Origin: Flavobacterium sp. YO12 | GTDB lineage: Bacteria > Bacteroidota > Bacteroidia > Flavobacteriales > Flavobacteriaceae | Assembly: GCF_004119495.1 (NCBI RefSeq) | Contig: NZ_NRQU01000020.1 | Span: forward strand, 1-64,000 | Reading direction: 5' to 3' | Length of the DNA stretch: 64,000 bases | Part shown: positions 1-8,511 of the stretch, in pieces | How positions within the stretch are numbered: the stretch's first letter is position 1 | Layout: each line of letters starts with the position of its first letter | Made by a program: the position numbers and the translations under genes | Notes under the pieces: generated by a model | The model's input: only the letters and a program-made list of their open reading frames with translations | The model's database searches: none | What the model was told of the DNA's origin: nothing

Positions 1-80
1 ATTTATTTGACAAAATTAAAACTAATAAAAATAACTGCAATGCCTTTTTAACAATTCATAAACTCAAAAAATTAAATAAA

Positions 81-106
81 AAAAACCGTAAAGAATTACG
101 GTTTTT
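81..106 (-). terminator. Hairpin terminator of the LRR gene
   Basis: An 11-bp perfect inverted repeat (AAAAACCGTAA at 81-91, TTACGGTTTTT at 96-106) has a 4-nt loop and lies downstream of the minus-strand LRR gene. A/T runs on both sides mean it could also stop plus-strand transcription entering from the left. Confidence 0.75.
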
Positions 107-170
107 CGGCAATTAACTAAATATATTTAATCAACTTTTTTCAACGAGTAAAATTCATTCATAAGCACGA

Positions 171-956
171 TTAATTTGCGATAATATTTTCGGGTATTTT
201 TTCTTCGATTAAATCTAATAAAAATGGATTTCCATCTTCATCAAACATTGTCATATTCAACGAATCCAACAAGGTTAATCTTTTTGAAACAGCTCCTTTA
301 AATTTATTGTACGAAAGATTCATCTCTGACAAATTCTTCAATTTCTCCAGTTCTTCAGGAATTTCACCATCAAAACTGTTATTAAATAAACTTAGGTTTT
401 GCAAAGCATTTAAATTCAAAATCTCTTTACTCAAATTTCCAGAGAATTTATTACTGTTTAAAAGCAATACTTTTAAGGTTGTAATCGTATATATTGAACC
501 CGGTAGTTGTCCTTCAATTTCATTGTCAAATAACGAAAGTATTTCTAACTTTTTTAAACTCCCTAAACTTAAAGGCAATTCACCAGATAATTTATTCGAC
601 GAAATGTCTAGAATTTCAAGTTCTTTAAAGCTATTTACTTCATTTGGTAATGTTCCTTCTAATTTATTTTTGTGTAGATCGATCCTTTCTAAATTGACTA
701 AATCAAAAAATTCAGGTGGTAATTCTCCTTGTAAATTATTGTCTGGCAAATTGAGCGCCGCTACTTTTCCATCTTCTATTTCAACACCATACCAAGTCGA
801 GACCGAAAGTGATAAATCCCACTTTATTTTCCAATTTGAGCCATTTGTAGCATGATAAAATTTTAGTAACGCTTCTTTCTCTTTATCTGAAACAGTATCT
901 GCAAAACTATTTAGAGAAAAAACAAGCATTAAAAAAAGTGTGGTTAAGCTTTTCAT
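171..956 (-). CDS. Secreted leucine-rich-repeat protein
   Basis: This is a 261-aa protein with an N-terminal signal peptide (hydrophobic residues about 5-19, ending SFADT), so it is predicted to be exported. The rest is a run of leucine-rich repeats of about 23-24 residues, of the plant-like/bacterial type LxxLxLxxNxLxGxLPxxL (LPDNNLQGELPPEF and SSNKLSGELPLSLGSL are clear units), from about residue 65 to 235. An N-terminal cap with W residues (NWKIKWDL) precedes them. LRRs usually make a curved binding surface, so a surface or adhesion role is possible, but the ligand is unknown. No type IX secretion C-terminal domain is recognisable. It stands alone, divergent from the DUF1761 gene, with a hairpin terminator downstream. 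Confidence 0.8.
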   Translation of the reverse strand: MKSLTTLFLMLVFSLNSFADTVSDKEKEALLKFYHATNGSNWKIKWDLSLSVSTWYGVEIEDGKVAALNLPDNNLQGELPPEFFDLVNLERIDLHKNKLEGTLPNEVNSFKELEILDISSNKLSGELPLSLGSLKKLEILSLFDNEIEGQLPGSIYTITTLKVLLLNSNKFSGNLSKEILNLNALQNLSLFNNSFDGEIPEELEKLKNLSEMNLSYNKFKGAVSKRLTLLDSLNMTMFDEDGNPFLLDLIEEKIPENIIAN

Positions 957-988
957 AACTAATTTGGGGAATTAGGTTTTTCTATTTT

Positions 989-996
989 CAAAATTA
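989..996 (-). promoter_or_regulatory. Candidate -7 box for the LRR gene
   Basis: TAATTTTG on the minus strand fits TAnnTTTG and sits 33 bp upstream of the start codon. No good -33 TTG is visible at the expected distance, so support is partial. Confidence 0.35.
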
Positions 997-1105
997 AGAA
1001 ATTACTAGACATAATGCATGTATTGTCGATAAAGTGTTGATAAATAAAAAATACGTATTATTTTTACTACTTATTTAACTTTTAACAACCTAACCATTTT
1101 TTAAC

Positions 1106-1113
1106 TATTTTTG
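1106..1113 (+). promoter_or_regulatory. Candidate -7 box for the DUF1761 gene
   Basis: TATTTTTG matches TAnnTTTG and ends 29 bp before the ATG at 1143. The -33 region is T-rich but lacks a clear TTG. Confidence 0.35.
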
Positions 1114-1142
1114 AATCAACTAATTATAAAAAACCTCATAAT

Positions 1143-1631
1143 ATGGAAATTCACTTCACAGCGCTTTTATTAGCCGCAATTGTCACATTGGTAGTTGGTT
1201 TTATTTGGTACCATCCTAAAGTATTTGGTACAATCTGGATGAAAGAAAATAATTTTACAGAAGATGATCTTAAAACTGGAAATATGCTCAAGATATTTGG
1301 GTTTACTTATATTTTCTCTTTAATGATTACAGTAATATTAATGGGATTAACTATTCATCAATCTGGAGCCGTAGGAATGGTTGGCGGTCCGCCTTTGATT
1401 GAGGCTGCAAAACCTTCATTTAAAGCTTTTATGGCTGATTATGGTACTGCATATCGCACCTTTAAACATGGCGCACTTCATGGGTTTATGTCTGGCTTAT
1501 TCTTTGCGCTTCCAATTGTTGGAATTAATGGTTTATTTGAAAGAAAGTCTTGGAAATATATTTTCATTCACGCAGGTTATTGGATGGTTACTCTTGCTTT
1601 AATGGGCGGTATTATCTGCGGATTTGCATAA
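1143..1631 (+). CDS. DUF1761 family membrane protein
   Basis: This is a 162-aa integral membrane protein with about four transmembrane segments: residues 5-24 (LLLAAIVTLVVGFIWYHP), about 50-70, about 115-130 and about 138-160. The N-terminal helix followed by GFIWYHPKVFGTIWMKE is typical of DUF1761 proteins, whose function is not known. The gene is monocistronic: its own -7 box lies upstream and a strong hairpin terminator follows within 15 bp of the stop. Family assignment comes from motif and topology. No catalytic residues can be named. Confidence 0.75.
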   Translation: MEIHFTALLLAAIVTLVVGFIWYHPKVFGTIWMKENNFTEDDLKTGNMLKIFGFTYIFSLMITVILMGLTIHQSGAVGMVGGPPLIEAAKPSFKAFMADYGTAYRTFKHGALHGFMSGLFFALPIVGINGLFERKSWKYIFIHAGYWMVTLALMGGIICGFA

Positions 1632-1644
1632 ATAACAAATAACT

Positions 1645-1679
1645 AACCCGTTTGAAAAAGTAAATTCAAACGGGTTTTT
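1645..1679 (+). terminator. Rho-independent terminator
   Basis: An 11-bp perfect stem (AACCCGTTTGA at 1645-1655, TCAAACGGGTT at 1666-1676) is followed by a T run, directly downstream of the DUF1761 gene. Confidence 0.9.
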
Positions 1680-1700
1680 CTTAATAATAACTTAAACCAA

Positions 1701-1730
1701 TTGAGTTATTATAAAAATTATCTAATTTTG
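1701..1730 (+). promoter_or_regulatory. Bacteroidetes-type promoter of the GNAT gene
   Basis: TTG at 1701-1703, 19 bp, then TAATTTTG at 1723-1730: a full match to the -33/-7 consensus. The expected start site near 1737 leaves a leader of only about 13 nt before the TTG start codon at 1750. Confidence 0.7.
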
Positions 1731-1749
1731 AACAAATTAGCACTCTCTT

Positions 1750-2895
1750 TTGAATACAACTTATTCTTTTCAAATCTACAACAGCGCTTCGTTACTGCCT
1801 TTAGAATGGAACTCGCTGGCTGATAATAACATCTTTTTGACACGGGAATATCTCGAGATACTCGAAAATTCTTCTCCTGTAAATATGATCTGCCATTTTA
1901 TTGGAATTTTTGATAAAGAAACTCTTTTAGGAATTGCATTAACTCAGTTTTTATTTGCTGAAAAGCTGGAATCTTTTGGTGAACGCGATCAATGCTTGAA
2001 AACTTCTGTGCGTAATTTTGCTTTCAAAAACTTTGCATCGCACGTTTTGTTTGTTGGCAACAATATGCTGACAGGACAAAATGCCTTTGCTTTTAGTCCA
2101 AATATAAAAGAGGCAAAAGCAATTAAAACACTTCATAAAGCAATTACACAACTCAAAAAAGATTTAAAAGTACAAGGCAAAAAAGTACATATAACGAGTA
2201 TAAAAGATTTTACCGCAAAAGAAATTGAGCCTTTGCAAGCTGAATTTAAAAACAATTATACTTTTTCGACTCAGCCCAATATGGTTTTTGAAATCAATAA
2301 AAATTGGAAAACCGAACAAGACTATATCGATGCTTTGTCAAAAAAATATCGAGATCAGTACAAGCGGGCTCGAAAAAAATCGGAAGGAATTGAAAAGAAA
2401 AAAATGTCACTTTCTGATATTCGAAAATATGAAGATGTTATTTACGAGTTGTATTTTCATGTGGCAAAAAATGCGCCTTTTAATACTTTTTTCTTAGCTC
2501 GAAATCACTTTAGCTTTTTTAAAGAAATCATGAAAGATGATTTTTTGCTTTACGGTTATTTTCTAGATGAAAAACTAATTGGTTTTAATACATTGATAAA
2601 GAATGGAGCTGTAATGGATACTTATTTTTTAGGATATGATGAAAGTATTCAGCGCGAAAAAATGCTTTATTTAAATATGCTTTATGATATGATTGCGTAT
2701 TCTATTAATCAAGGTTTTTCATCAATTGTATTTGCTCGAACTGCTCTTGAAATTAAAAGTTCTGTTGGCGCAAAACCAGTAAAAATGTACGGTTTAATTA
2801 CACACAGCAATGCATTAATCAATCACAATATTGGCAGATTCTTTAATTATCTGGAACCTAAAACGGAATGGCAGGAACGAAATCCTTTTAAATAG
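1750..2895 (+). CDS. GNAT-fold acyltransferase (BioF2-like / FemAB-like)
   Basis: This 381-aa cytoplasmic protein has no signal peptide. The C-terminal half (about 190-350) carries the BioF2-like (Acetyltransf_6) features: a basic stretch (KYRDQYKRARKK), a strand-turn LYGYFLDEKLIGFNTLIKNG, and helix and strand around FARTALEIKSSVGAKP. Such proteins transfer acyl or aminoacyl groups; FemAB relatives act on peptidoglycan or lipid precursors. The substrate here is unknown. The start is a TTG at 1750: the only in-frame ATG codons lie far inside (residue 46), and the promoter at 1701-1730 positions transcription just upstream of the TTG. It converges on the lipid kinase gene. Confidence 0.7.
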   Translation: MNTTYSFQIYNSASLLPLEWNSLADNNIFLTREYLEILENSSPVNMICHFIGIFDKETLLGIALTQFLFAEKLESFGERDQCLKTSVRNFAFKNFASHVLFVGNNMLTGQNAFAFSPNIKEAKAIKTLHKAITQLKKDLKVQGKKVHITSIKDFTAKEIEPLQAEFKNNYTFSTQPNMVFEINKNWKTEQDYIDALSKKYRDQYKRARKKSEGIEKKKMSLSDIRKYEDVIYELYFHVAKNAPFNTFFLARNHFSFFKEIMKDDFLLYGYFLDEKLIGFNTLIKNGAVMDTYFLGYDESIQREKMLYLNMLYDMIAYSINQGFSSIVFARTALEIKSSVGAKPVKMYGLITHSNALINHNIGRFFNYLEPKTEWQERNPFK

Positions 2896-2903
2896 TCCAG
2901 TAA

Positions 2904-2918
2904 AACTTTGATAAAGTT
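2904..2918. terminator. Small dyad between convergent genes
   Basis: AACTTT-GAT-AAAGTT is a perfect 6-bp dyad in the 33-bp gap between two convergent genes, flanked by short A and T runs. It is a weak candidate bidirectional terminator. Confidence 0.3.
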
Positions 2919-2928
2919 CAATTTTCAC

Positions 2929-3798
2929 TTACGGAATTGCTATTTTCATCTGCTTATGCAAAATATGAACTTCTAGATTAGTCTGTGCTCCGCAATATTC
3001 ACCATCAATCTGAAAATTGACCGGATAATCTGTTTTTATCGTTGCTTTATCTGTTGAAATAATAACAATATCATCAGAATCAATTGGCATATTACCTGTA
3101 ATAATTTTTCCGATCAATAATAAATCAAGGCTTTTTAAAATTACTAATTCAAATTTTCCGTCATTCATTGCACCATTCGGATTAATGACTACTCCTGTTC
3201 CATACTTTTGCGAATTGGCAATTACAAGCATTCTTGCCGTATGCTCAACTTCTTCATTATTGGCTGAAATTGTTGCAACAAAAGGTTCCTCTGATTCTTT
3301 TAAAGCCGAAAACGCCTGCAAAGCATATCCCCAAAAGCCTCTCAAATCGCTTTGTTCATAGTTTTTGACCAAATTAGCATTTAAACCAAGATCGCTTAAA
3401 TGAATACTTTTTTTACCGTTTATACAAATCATATCCATCTCGATATAATGGTGCAAAAATGCAATTCTAAGATTCTCTTCGATACTTGATGGTAAATTTA
3501 AATCGACCGAAAGACCATTCGCAGAACCTGCAGGTAAAATGCCAAGAATTATGTCATATTGCTCCATTGCTTCGGCTACCATTTTAATGGTTCCGTCACC
3601 TCCGGCTATAATAATTCGTTCTGGATTATATTGATTGTATAGTGTTTGTATCTCTTTTAGATCATTTTCTCCTGTAGTTTCATAAACCTTCAAATCAAAA
3701 TGATTTACTGCTGCAAATTCTCTAACAGCATCAATTAAATCTGTTTTATCAAGATCTCCAGAAATAGGATTTACAACAAATAGTATATTCTTTTTCAA
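2929..3798 (-). CDS. Diacylglycerol/lipid kinase family protein
   Basis: At 289 aa, this has the size and layout of the DgkB/YegS lipid kinase family. The N-terminal strand ILFVVNPISGDLDK (residues 5-18), the nucleotide-binding motif GGDGT at residues 66-70, and ILPAGSANGLSVDL (87-100) are the family signatures; a second beta-rich domain with DGKFELVIL follows. The family phosphorylates diacylglycerol or related lipids at the inner membrane face using ATP. The gene is divergent from an App1-like phosphatidate phosphatase gene, which suggests a linked role in lipid phosphate turnover (inference). Exact lipid substrate unknown. Confidence 0.88.
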   Translation of the reverse strand: MKKNILFVVNPISGDLDKTDLIDAVREFAAVNHFDLKVYETTGENDLKEIQTLYNQYNPERIIIAGGDGTIKMVAEAMEQYDIILGILPAGSANGLSVDLNLPSSIEENLRIAFLHHYIEMDMICINGKKSIHLSDLGLNANLVKNYEQSDLRGFWGYALQAFSALKESEEPFVATISANNEEVEHTARMLVIANSQKYGTGVVINPNGAMNDGKFELVILKSLDLLLIGKIITGNMPIDSDDIVIISTDKATIKTDYPVNFQIDGEYCGAQTNLEVHILHKQMKIAIP

Positions 3799-3861
3799 AA
3801 TTTTATTTTTAAAACCAATTAAAATAATTAATTTACAGTACTCTATAAAAGTACGGAATTA

Positions 3862-4821
3862 ATGAAACCAATTTTACAATTATATCGAGGTTATGCCAAT
3901 GAAGAAGAATTAATTGTAATGGGGCATGTCTTTAAAAGAACTTATGACTACGATTTTCAGAAAAAAAACTTCAAAAATGCCAGCTCAATTATCAATCAGT
4001 TTAGGATAAAAACACTTGAAAATTTTGATGTTTATTTAAAGTATGGTAATCAAGAGATTCATACCAAAACGCTTGATGATGGTTATTTTAAATTTTGCAT
4101 TCCGCTTGAAAAAGAAACTCATTTTGGATGGATCGAATATGAAGTAAGCATAAAATATGATTCGGAAATTATAGTATCAAAAGCAAATTTCATTAGACCG
4201 CATAAAGGAAATCTAGGAATTATATCTGATATTGATGATACTTTTTTGATTTCGCATACTCAGAATATCTTTAGAAAAATATATATTTTACTTTTTAAAA
4301 ATGTAAACGACCGCAGAGTTTTTAAAGACGTTGTATCACATTATCAAGCATTAAGTTCTGCTGGACGTCATAATACTGAGGGCGAAAATGCCTTTTTCTT
4401 TATCTCGAGCAGCGAATGGAATTTGTATCGATTTATTGTAAAATTTGCCAAAATACACCGTTTACCGAGAGCCGTAATTCTGTTAAAAGATATTAAACGA
4501 AGTATTACTGACTTTTTTATGAGCGGACGTGGTAATCATGACCATAAATTTGATAAAATAAAACACGTTTTAGAATTCTATCCGAATCTTAAATATGTAT
4601 TATTGGGTGACGATTCGCAGCAGGATCCGGTTTTATATGAACGGATTTGTAAAATTTTCCCCGTTACTGTAGTTGCTGTTTACATAAGACAAACTGGTAA
4701 ATCACAGAAGAGTGAAGTAAAAAAAGTAATGCAAAATTTAGAATCTCTTGATGTTGCCGTTTGCTATTTTAAGGAAAGCAGCGAAGCCATTGCGCATTCT
4801 AAATCTATTGGGATTATTTAA
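3862..4821 (+). CDS. App1-like phosphatase (DUF2183)
   Basis: This 319-aa cytoplasmic protein contains the HAD-like DxDxT catalytic motif DIDDTFL (residues 123-129), preceded by GNLGIIS. Later come SSSEWNLYRFIVKF and LLGDDSQQDP, the other motifs of the App1 phosphatidate phosphatase catalytic domain. The N-terminal 110 residues form a beta-rich domain also present in bacterial homologues. The family dephosphorylates phosphatidate in yeast; the bacterial substrate is unproven. It starts 63 bp from the divergent lipid kinase gene, and the two intact active sites point to opposing kinase and phosphatase roles (inference). Confidence 0.82.
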   Translation: MKPILQLYRGYANEEELIVMGHVFKRTYDYDFQKKNFKNASSIINQFRIKTLENFDVYLKYGNQEIHTKTLDDGYFKFCIPLEKETHFGWIEYEVSIKYDSEIIVSKANFIRPHKGNLGIISDIDDTFLISHTQNIFRKIYILLFKNVNDRRVFKDVVSHYQALSSAGRHNTEGENAFFFISSSEWNLYRFIVKFAKIHRLPRAVILLKDIKRSITDFFMSGRGNHDHKFDKIKHVLEFYPNLKYVLLGDDSQQDPVLYERICKIFPVTVVAVYIRQTGKSQKSEVKKVMQNLESLDVAVCYFKESSEAIAHSKSIGII

Positions 4822-4848
4822 TCAAGTTGCCATCTAGACTAGTAAATC

Positions 4849-4974
4849 TAACCGCAAAGCACGCAAAGTTTTTTTGATGTGCGAGGTTTTATAAAACACA
4901 AAGTTCGCAAAGCTTTGTCAAAAAAACTTTGCGAACTTTGCGTAATCCTTTCTATGTTGTATGCTTTGCGGTTA
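4849..4974. repeat. Compound inverted repeat (CTTTGCG family)
   Basis: Nested perfect inverted repeats fill the gap between two convergent genes. The outer 12-bp arms are TAACCGCAAAGC (4849-4860) and GCTTTGCGGTTA (4963-4974). The inner 16-bp arms lie at 4862-4877 and 4918-4933. A third pairing (4898-4913 with 4927-4942, 15 of 16 positions) competes with the inner one. The element could form a long hairpin or cruciform and could also end transcription from both sides. Confidence 0.85.
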
Positions 4975-5019
4975 AGCTCTACTTAAAATATTCAACTCTA
5001 AACTTGAAACTATTCTATA

Positions 5020-6933
5020 TTAAGCATTAAAATTGTCGATTTCTTCCTGAACAATCTCCCAATCTAAAAGCAATTGATCAAGATCTTGTTTCTTTTTATT
5101 ATAAGCCGTAAAAAATGAAGCGTCTTCGATATGTTTGTCATAATTTGAAGCCAGCATTTTATCATCATGCTGAATGTCTTTTTCTAACTGTTTGATTTGG
5201 CTTTCGACTTTACTCAAACGGTTTTGAAGTGCTTTTCCTTTTTTCTGATCTTCGTAAGAAGTTTTATTGTTTTCTTTAGGAGCTGCTGTTTTTACAACAT
5301 CTTTTTTCTCGACTTCACGCATATTTTCTAAATTACGCTGCTCTAAGAAAAAATTAATATCTCCTAAATATTCTCTAATTTTCTGATCTTTAAATTCATA
5401 AACAATATTTGACATTCCCTGCAAGAAATCCCTGTCGTGAGAAACTAACAATAAAGTTCCTCTAAATTTTTGAAGAGCAGCCTTTAAAACGTTCTTAGAT
5501 TTAATATCTAAGTGGTTTGTAGGCTCATCCATCAACAGTACATTGATTGGCTGTAATAATAGTTTACAAAGTGCTAAACGGTTACGTTCTCCTCCAGAAA
5601 GTACTTTTACTTTTTTCTCTACATCGTCACCACGAAACAAAAATGAACCTAACATATCACGAACTTTAGAGCGATTTGTATCTGTCGCCGCATCTTCCAT
5701 AGTTTGAAGCAAAGTAATTTCGCCATCTAAGTATTCCGCTTGATTCTGTGCAAAATATCCTAGTTGCACATTATGCCCTAATTTGATATTTCCTTGGTAC
5801 TCAAACTCATTAACCAATGCTTTAATAAAAGTCGATTTCCCTTGTCCGTTTTGACCGACAAAAGCAATTTTACTGCCTCGTTCAACCAATAAACTAATAT
5901 CTTTTAAAATGGTTTTATCGCCGTAAGCTTTTGTGACATCTTCTGCTTCAATAACAACTTTTCCAGGTTCTTTTGAAACTGGAAATGAAATATTCATTAC
6001 TGAATTGTCATCTTCGTCAACTTCGATTCTTTCAACTTTATCTAACTTTTTAATCAACGATTGCGCCATTGAAGCTTTTGAAGCTTTTGCACGGAATTTC
6101 TCGATTAATTTTTCTGTTTCTTCAATTTTCTTCGCCTGATTTTTTTGCGTTGCTAGTTGCTTTTCGCGAATTTCATGACGTAATTCTAAATATTGAGAAT
6201 ATGGTTTATTAAAGTCGTATGCTTTTCCTAAAGAGATTTCGATTGTACGGTTTGTAACATTATCAAGGAACATTTTATCGTGCGATACAATTACTACAAC
6301 TCCAGGATAATTACGAAGGAAGTTCTCTAACCAAATGATACTTTCGATATCTAAGTGGTTGGTTGGTTCATCCAGAAGCAATACATCGTTTGCCTGCAAA
6401 AGTAATTTTGCTAATTCGATACGCATTCTCCAACCTCCAGAGAACGTTTCGGTTTGATTATTAAAAACTTCTCTTTTAAAACCAAGTCCTAAAAGAATTT
6501 TCTCTGTATCTCCAACATAATTATACCCTCCTAAAAGATCAAAACGGTGTGTATAATCAGATAAATCTTCGATGATCTGACTGTATTCTTCACTTTCATA
6601 ATCAGTTCTGGTAACTAATTGATGATTGATTTCTTCCAGTTTTTTTTCTACAACCTTAATTTCGGTAAAAGCTTCATATGCCTCTTCAAGTACGGTTCTT
6701 CCCTGCTCAAAATCAATATCCTGACGCAGAAACCCCATTCTGATATCTTTCTCTTGAGAAATAACTCCAGAATCTGGAGCAAAATCTCTAGCTAACATTT
6801 TTAGCATTGTCGATTTACCAGCTCCGTTTTTACCAACAAGACCAACTCGGTCGCCGGCACCTAAACGAAAAGTAACTTCTTCAAATAAATATGTTCCTCC
6901 AAAAGAAACCGAAAGATTGTGTATATTAAGCAT
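5020..6933 (-). CDS. ABC-F family ATPase (Uup/EttA type)
   Basis: This 637-aa soluble protein has two ABC ATPase domains and no membrane segments. Domain 1 has Walker A GKNGAGKST (residues 34-42), signature FSGGWRMRIELAKLLL and Walker B VLLLDEPTNHLD. Domain 2 has GQNGQGKST, LSGGERNRLALCKLLL and LLMDEPTNHLD. Between them lies the P-site linker (EKFRAKASKASMAQS), diagnostic of ABC-F ribosome-associated factors. The C-terminus (about 560-637) is a charged coiled coil like the Uup tail. ABC-F proteins bind the ribosomal E site and relieve stalled translation or antibiotic block. Which subfamily this is cannot be fixed by eye; its length and tail favour Uup. Confidence 0.93.
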   Translation of the reverse strand: MLNIHNLSVSFGGTYLFEEVTFRLGAGDRVGLVGKNGAGKSTMLKMLARDFAPDSGVISQEKDIRMGFLRQDIDFEQGRTVLEEAYEAFTEIKVVEKKLEEINHQLVTRTDYESEEYSQIIEDLSDYTHRFDLLGGYNYVGDTEKILLGLGFKREVFNNQTETFSGGWRMRIELAKLLLQANDVLLLDEPTNHLDIESIIWLENFLRNYPGVVVIVSHDKMFLDNVTNRTIEISLGKAYDFNKPYSQYLELRHEIREKQLATQKNQAKKIEETEKLIEKFRAKASKASMAQSLIKKLDKVERIEVDEDDNSVMNISFPVSKEPGKVVIEAEDVTKAYGDKTILKDISLLVERGSKIAFVGQNGQGKSTFIKALVNEFEYQGNIKLGHNVQLGYFAQNQAEYLDGEITLLQTMEDAATDTNRSKVRDMLGSFLFRGDDVEKKVKVLSGGERNRLALCKLLLQPINVLLMDEPTNHLDIKSKNVLKAALQKFRGTLLLVSHDRDFLQGMSNIVYEFKDQKIREYLGDINFFLEQRNLENMREVEKKDVVKTAAPKENNKTSYEDQKKGKALQNRLSKVESQIKQLEKDIQHDDKMLASNYDKHIEDASFFTAYNKKKQDLDQLLLDWEIVQEEIDNFNA

Positions 6934-6974
6934 AATTTGTGACTATTGTTGCAAGCAGTATTCGTACAAAAATG

Positions 6975-6982
6975 TACCTTTG
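6975..6982 (+). promoter_or_regulatory. -7 box of the DUF983 gene
   Basis: TACCTTTG, the strongest form of TAnnTTTG, ends 17 bp before the ATG at 7000. TTG triplets stand at 6946-6951, slightly farther upstream than usual. The box rules out start codons upstream of it. Confidence 0.6.
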
Positions 6983-6999
6983 TTTTAAATTTTTTGCAA

Positions 7000-7383
7000 A
7001 TGTTAAAAAAAGGATCCAAACTAAATAGTATTTTAACAGGAAGTTGTCCAAAATGTCAAAATGAGAGCATGTATTCAGACAAAAATCCGCTTCATTTGAC
7101 TAATGTTCTAAAAATGAACGAGAATTGCAGCCATTGCGGTTTCAAATATCAAATAGAACCTTCGTTTTTTTATGGCGCAATGTATGTTAGTTATGGTTTA
7201 AATGTTGCCGTAGGAATTGCAGCATTTATTGTTTCTTTTGTGTTTTTTGGAGCCAATATTGAACAGTCTTTTATAGCAATAGTTATTACACTAATTCTAT
7301 TGTTTCCATTTGTTTTACGACTTTCTAGAAATTTATATATCAATATGTTTGTTTCCTATGATCCAGAAACAAATCGAAAATAA
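7000..7383 (+). CDS. DUF983 zinc-ribbon membrane protein
   Basis: This protein is 127 aa. An N-terminal zinc-ribbon-like pair of motifs, CPKCQNE and CSHCGF, is followed by two transmembrane helices (ALNVAVGIAAFIVSFVFF-like segment and FIAIVITLILLFPFVLRL). This is the DUF983 layout, of unknown function. The reading frame is open upstream to 6946, but the -7 promoter box lies inside that extension and the extra residues do not look like a DUF983 N-terminus, so MLKKGSK at 7000 is taken as the start. It converges on the DAO-family gene with a 1-bp gap. Confidence 0.8.
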   Translation: MLKKGSKLNSILTGSCPKCQNESMYSDKNPLHLTNVLKMNENCSHCGFKYQIEPSFFYGAMYVSYGLNVAVGIAAFIVSFVFFGANIEQSFIAIVITLILLFPFVLRLSRNLYINMFVSYDPETNRK

Positions 7384-7384
7384 C

Positions 7385-8434
7385 TTATTTTCTCTTTTTA
7401 TAGAATCGCTGAATATCAATTGTTGGATCTAATGGCTTTTTATTTTCAATAAAATCAAATAAATCTTTAGCCATTGCAGGACCAAGCATAACACCTCGCG
7501 TGCCTAAACCGTTCAGCAAATGAAGTGACTGCTGTTTATCATGTGTTCCTATAATAGGACGCCTATCGCGAACCGTTGGGCGAACACCGCCAAAATGAGA
7601 TACGATTTCGAACTCACAATTGATAATTTCCTTAATTCGTTCGACTAATTCGGTCTTGCCTTCTTCCGTTGGCAGATCTGTTTTGTCTTTCCAATTATAA
7701 GTTGCTCCTACTTTGTATAAATGATCGCCTAAAGGCAGAATAAAGACGCTGGTGTTTACAATTACATCTAGATCTAGTTCTGGTGCTTTTATAATTAAAA
7801 GCTCTCCTTTTGTGCCATCAAGTGGTAATTCTTGAAAAAAAGGATTGGCATGAAGTCCAAAACCTTCTGCAAAAATTATATTTTTTGCATGATACTCTTT
7901 GTATTGAACTGAATTATCATTAATTATTAGTTTTGAGTAATCAAATGTCTCTTGCAATAACAAATTATTCTCTAAAAGATATTCCTTGTATTTATCTAAT
8001 AAAAGTGAGGTATCAACATAACCTGTATGCAAAACTTCGCCATAATCGAATGGTGAATCTATTCCGAAATATTTTGTAAAAATTAAATTGGTTGAAAGAA
8101 ATGGTGCCAAAAGAGGTTTATCTGAGGCTGCAAACCAATTGTTTTGTTCTTCTATAGAGAAAAACTTTCTAAGAATTGGCAGTTTAAAATTAAATTTAGC
8201 TTTTAGTTTAGTTTCAACATGATTATAAAAATCTTCCATTAATACAAGCTGCTCCTCCGCTTTCCAAACCTCGCTGAAGCGCTTTAAAATAACAGGATTA
8301 TATAATCCTCCTGCAACTCGAGATGAATTTTGAGAATTATCACTAATTACTAAAATAGATTTGTTGTTTCTAAGTGCAATCTCTGCAAATGAAATTCCAG
8401 CTAAACCAGATCCAACGATAATATAATCAAACAT
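7385..8434 (-). CDS. FAD-dependent oxidoreductase (DAO family)
   Basis: At 349 aa this is a single-domain FAD oxidoreductase of the D-amino acid oxidase/glycine oxidase superfamily. The N-terminus DYIIVGSGLAGISFAEIAL has the dinucleotide-binding GxGxxG (residues 8-13). The C-terminal part holds FGGVRPTVRDRRPIIG and LLNGLGTRGVMLGPAMAKDL, where the FAD is closed in. Family members oxidise amines or amino acids; the substrate is not evident. There are no membrane segments or signal peptide. It lies downstream of gldO but behind a terminator, so it is probably transcribed separately, perhaps from the -7-like TACCTTTG in that hairpin loop (8470-8477). Confidence 0.85.
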   Translation of the reverse strand: MFDYIIVGSGLAGISFAEIALRNNKSILVISDNSQNSSRVAGGLYNPVILKRFSEVWKAEEQLVLMEDFYNHVETKLKAKFNFKLPILRKFFSIEEQNNWFAASDKPLLAPFLSTNLIFTKYFGIDSPFDYGEVLHTGYVDTSLLLDKYKEYLLENNLLLQETFDYSKLIINDNSVQYKEYHAKNIIFAEGFGLHANPFFQELPLDGTKGELLIIKAPELDLDVIVNTSVFILPLGDHLYKVGATYNWKDKTDLPTEEGKTELVERIKEIINCEFEIVSHFGGVRPTVRDRRPIIGTHDKQQSLHLLNGLGTRGVMLGPAMAKDLFDFIENKKPLDPTIDIQRFYKKRK

Positions 8435-8452
8435 GTTTTGTATAGATAAGAT

Positions 8453-8484
8453 AAAAAAAACTCTTACTACAAAGGTAGTAAGAG
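8453..8484 (-). terminator. Terminator of gldO
   Basis: A 10-bp perfect stem (CTCTTACTAC at 8461-8470, GTAGTAAGAG at 8475-8484) is followed on the minus strand by eight T residues (8453-8460). The same hairpin occurs after gldN at 9640-9663. Confidence 0.9.
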
Positions 8485-8511
8485 TTTCGCTTATAATTTA
8501 ATAGTAGAGTA

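Noticed and set aside
307..855. 182-aa plus-strand frame opposite the LRR gene
   Set aside because: It arises from the repetitive codon pattern of the LRR repeats; the minus frame has a signal peptide, repeats and a terminator, this one has nothing recognisable.
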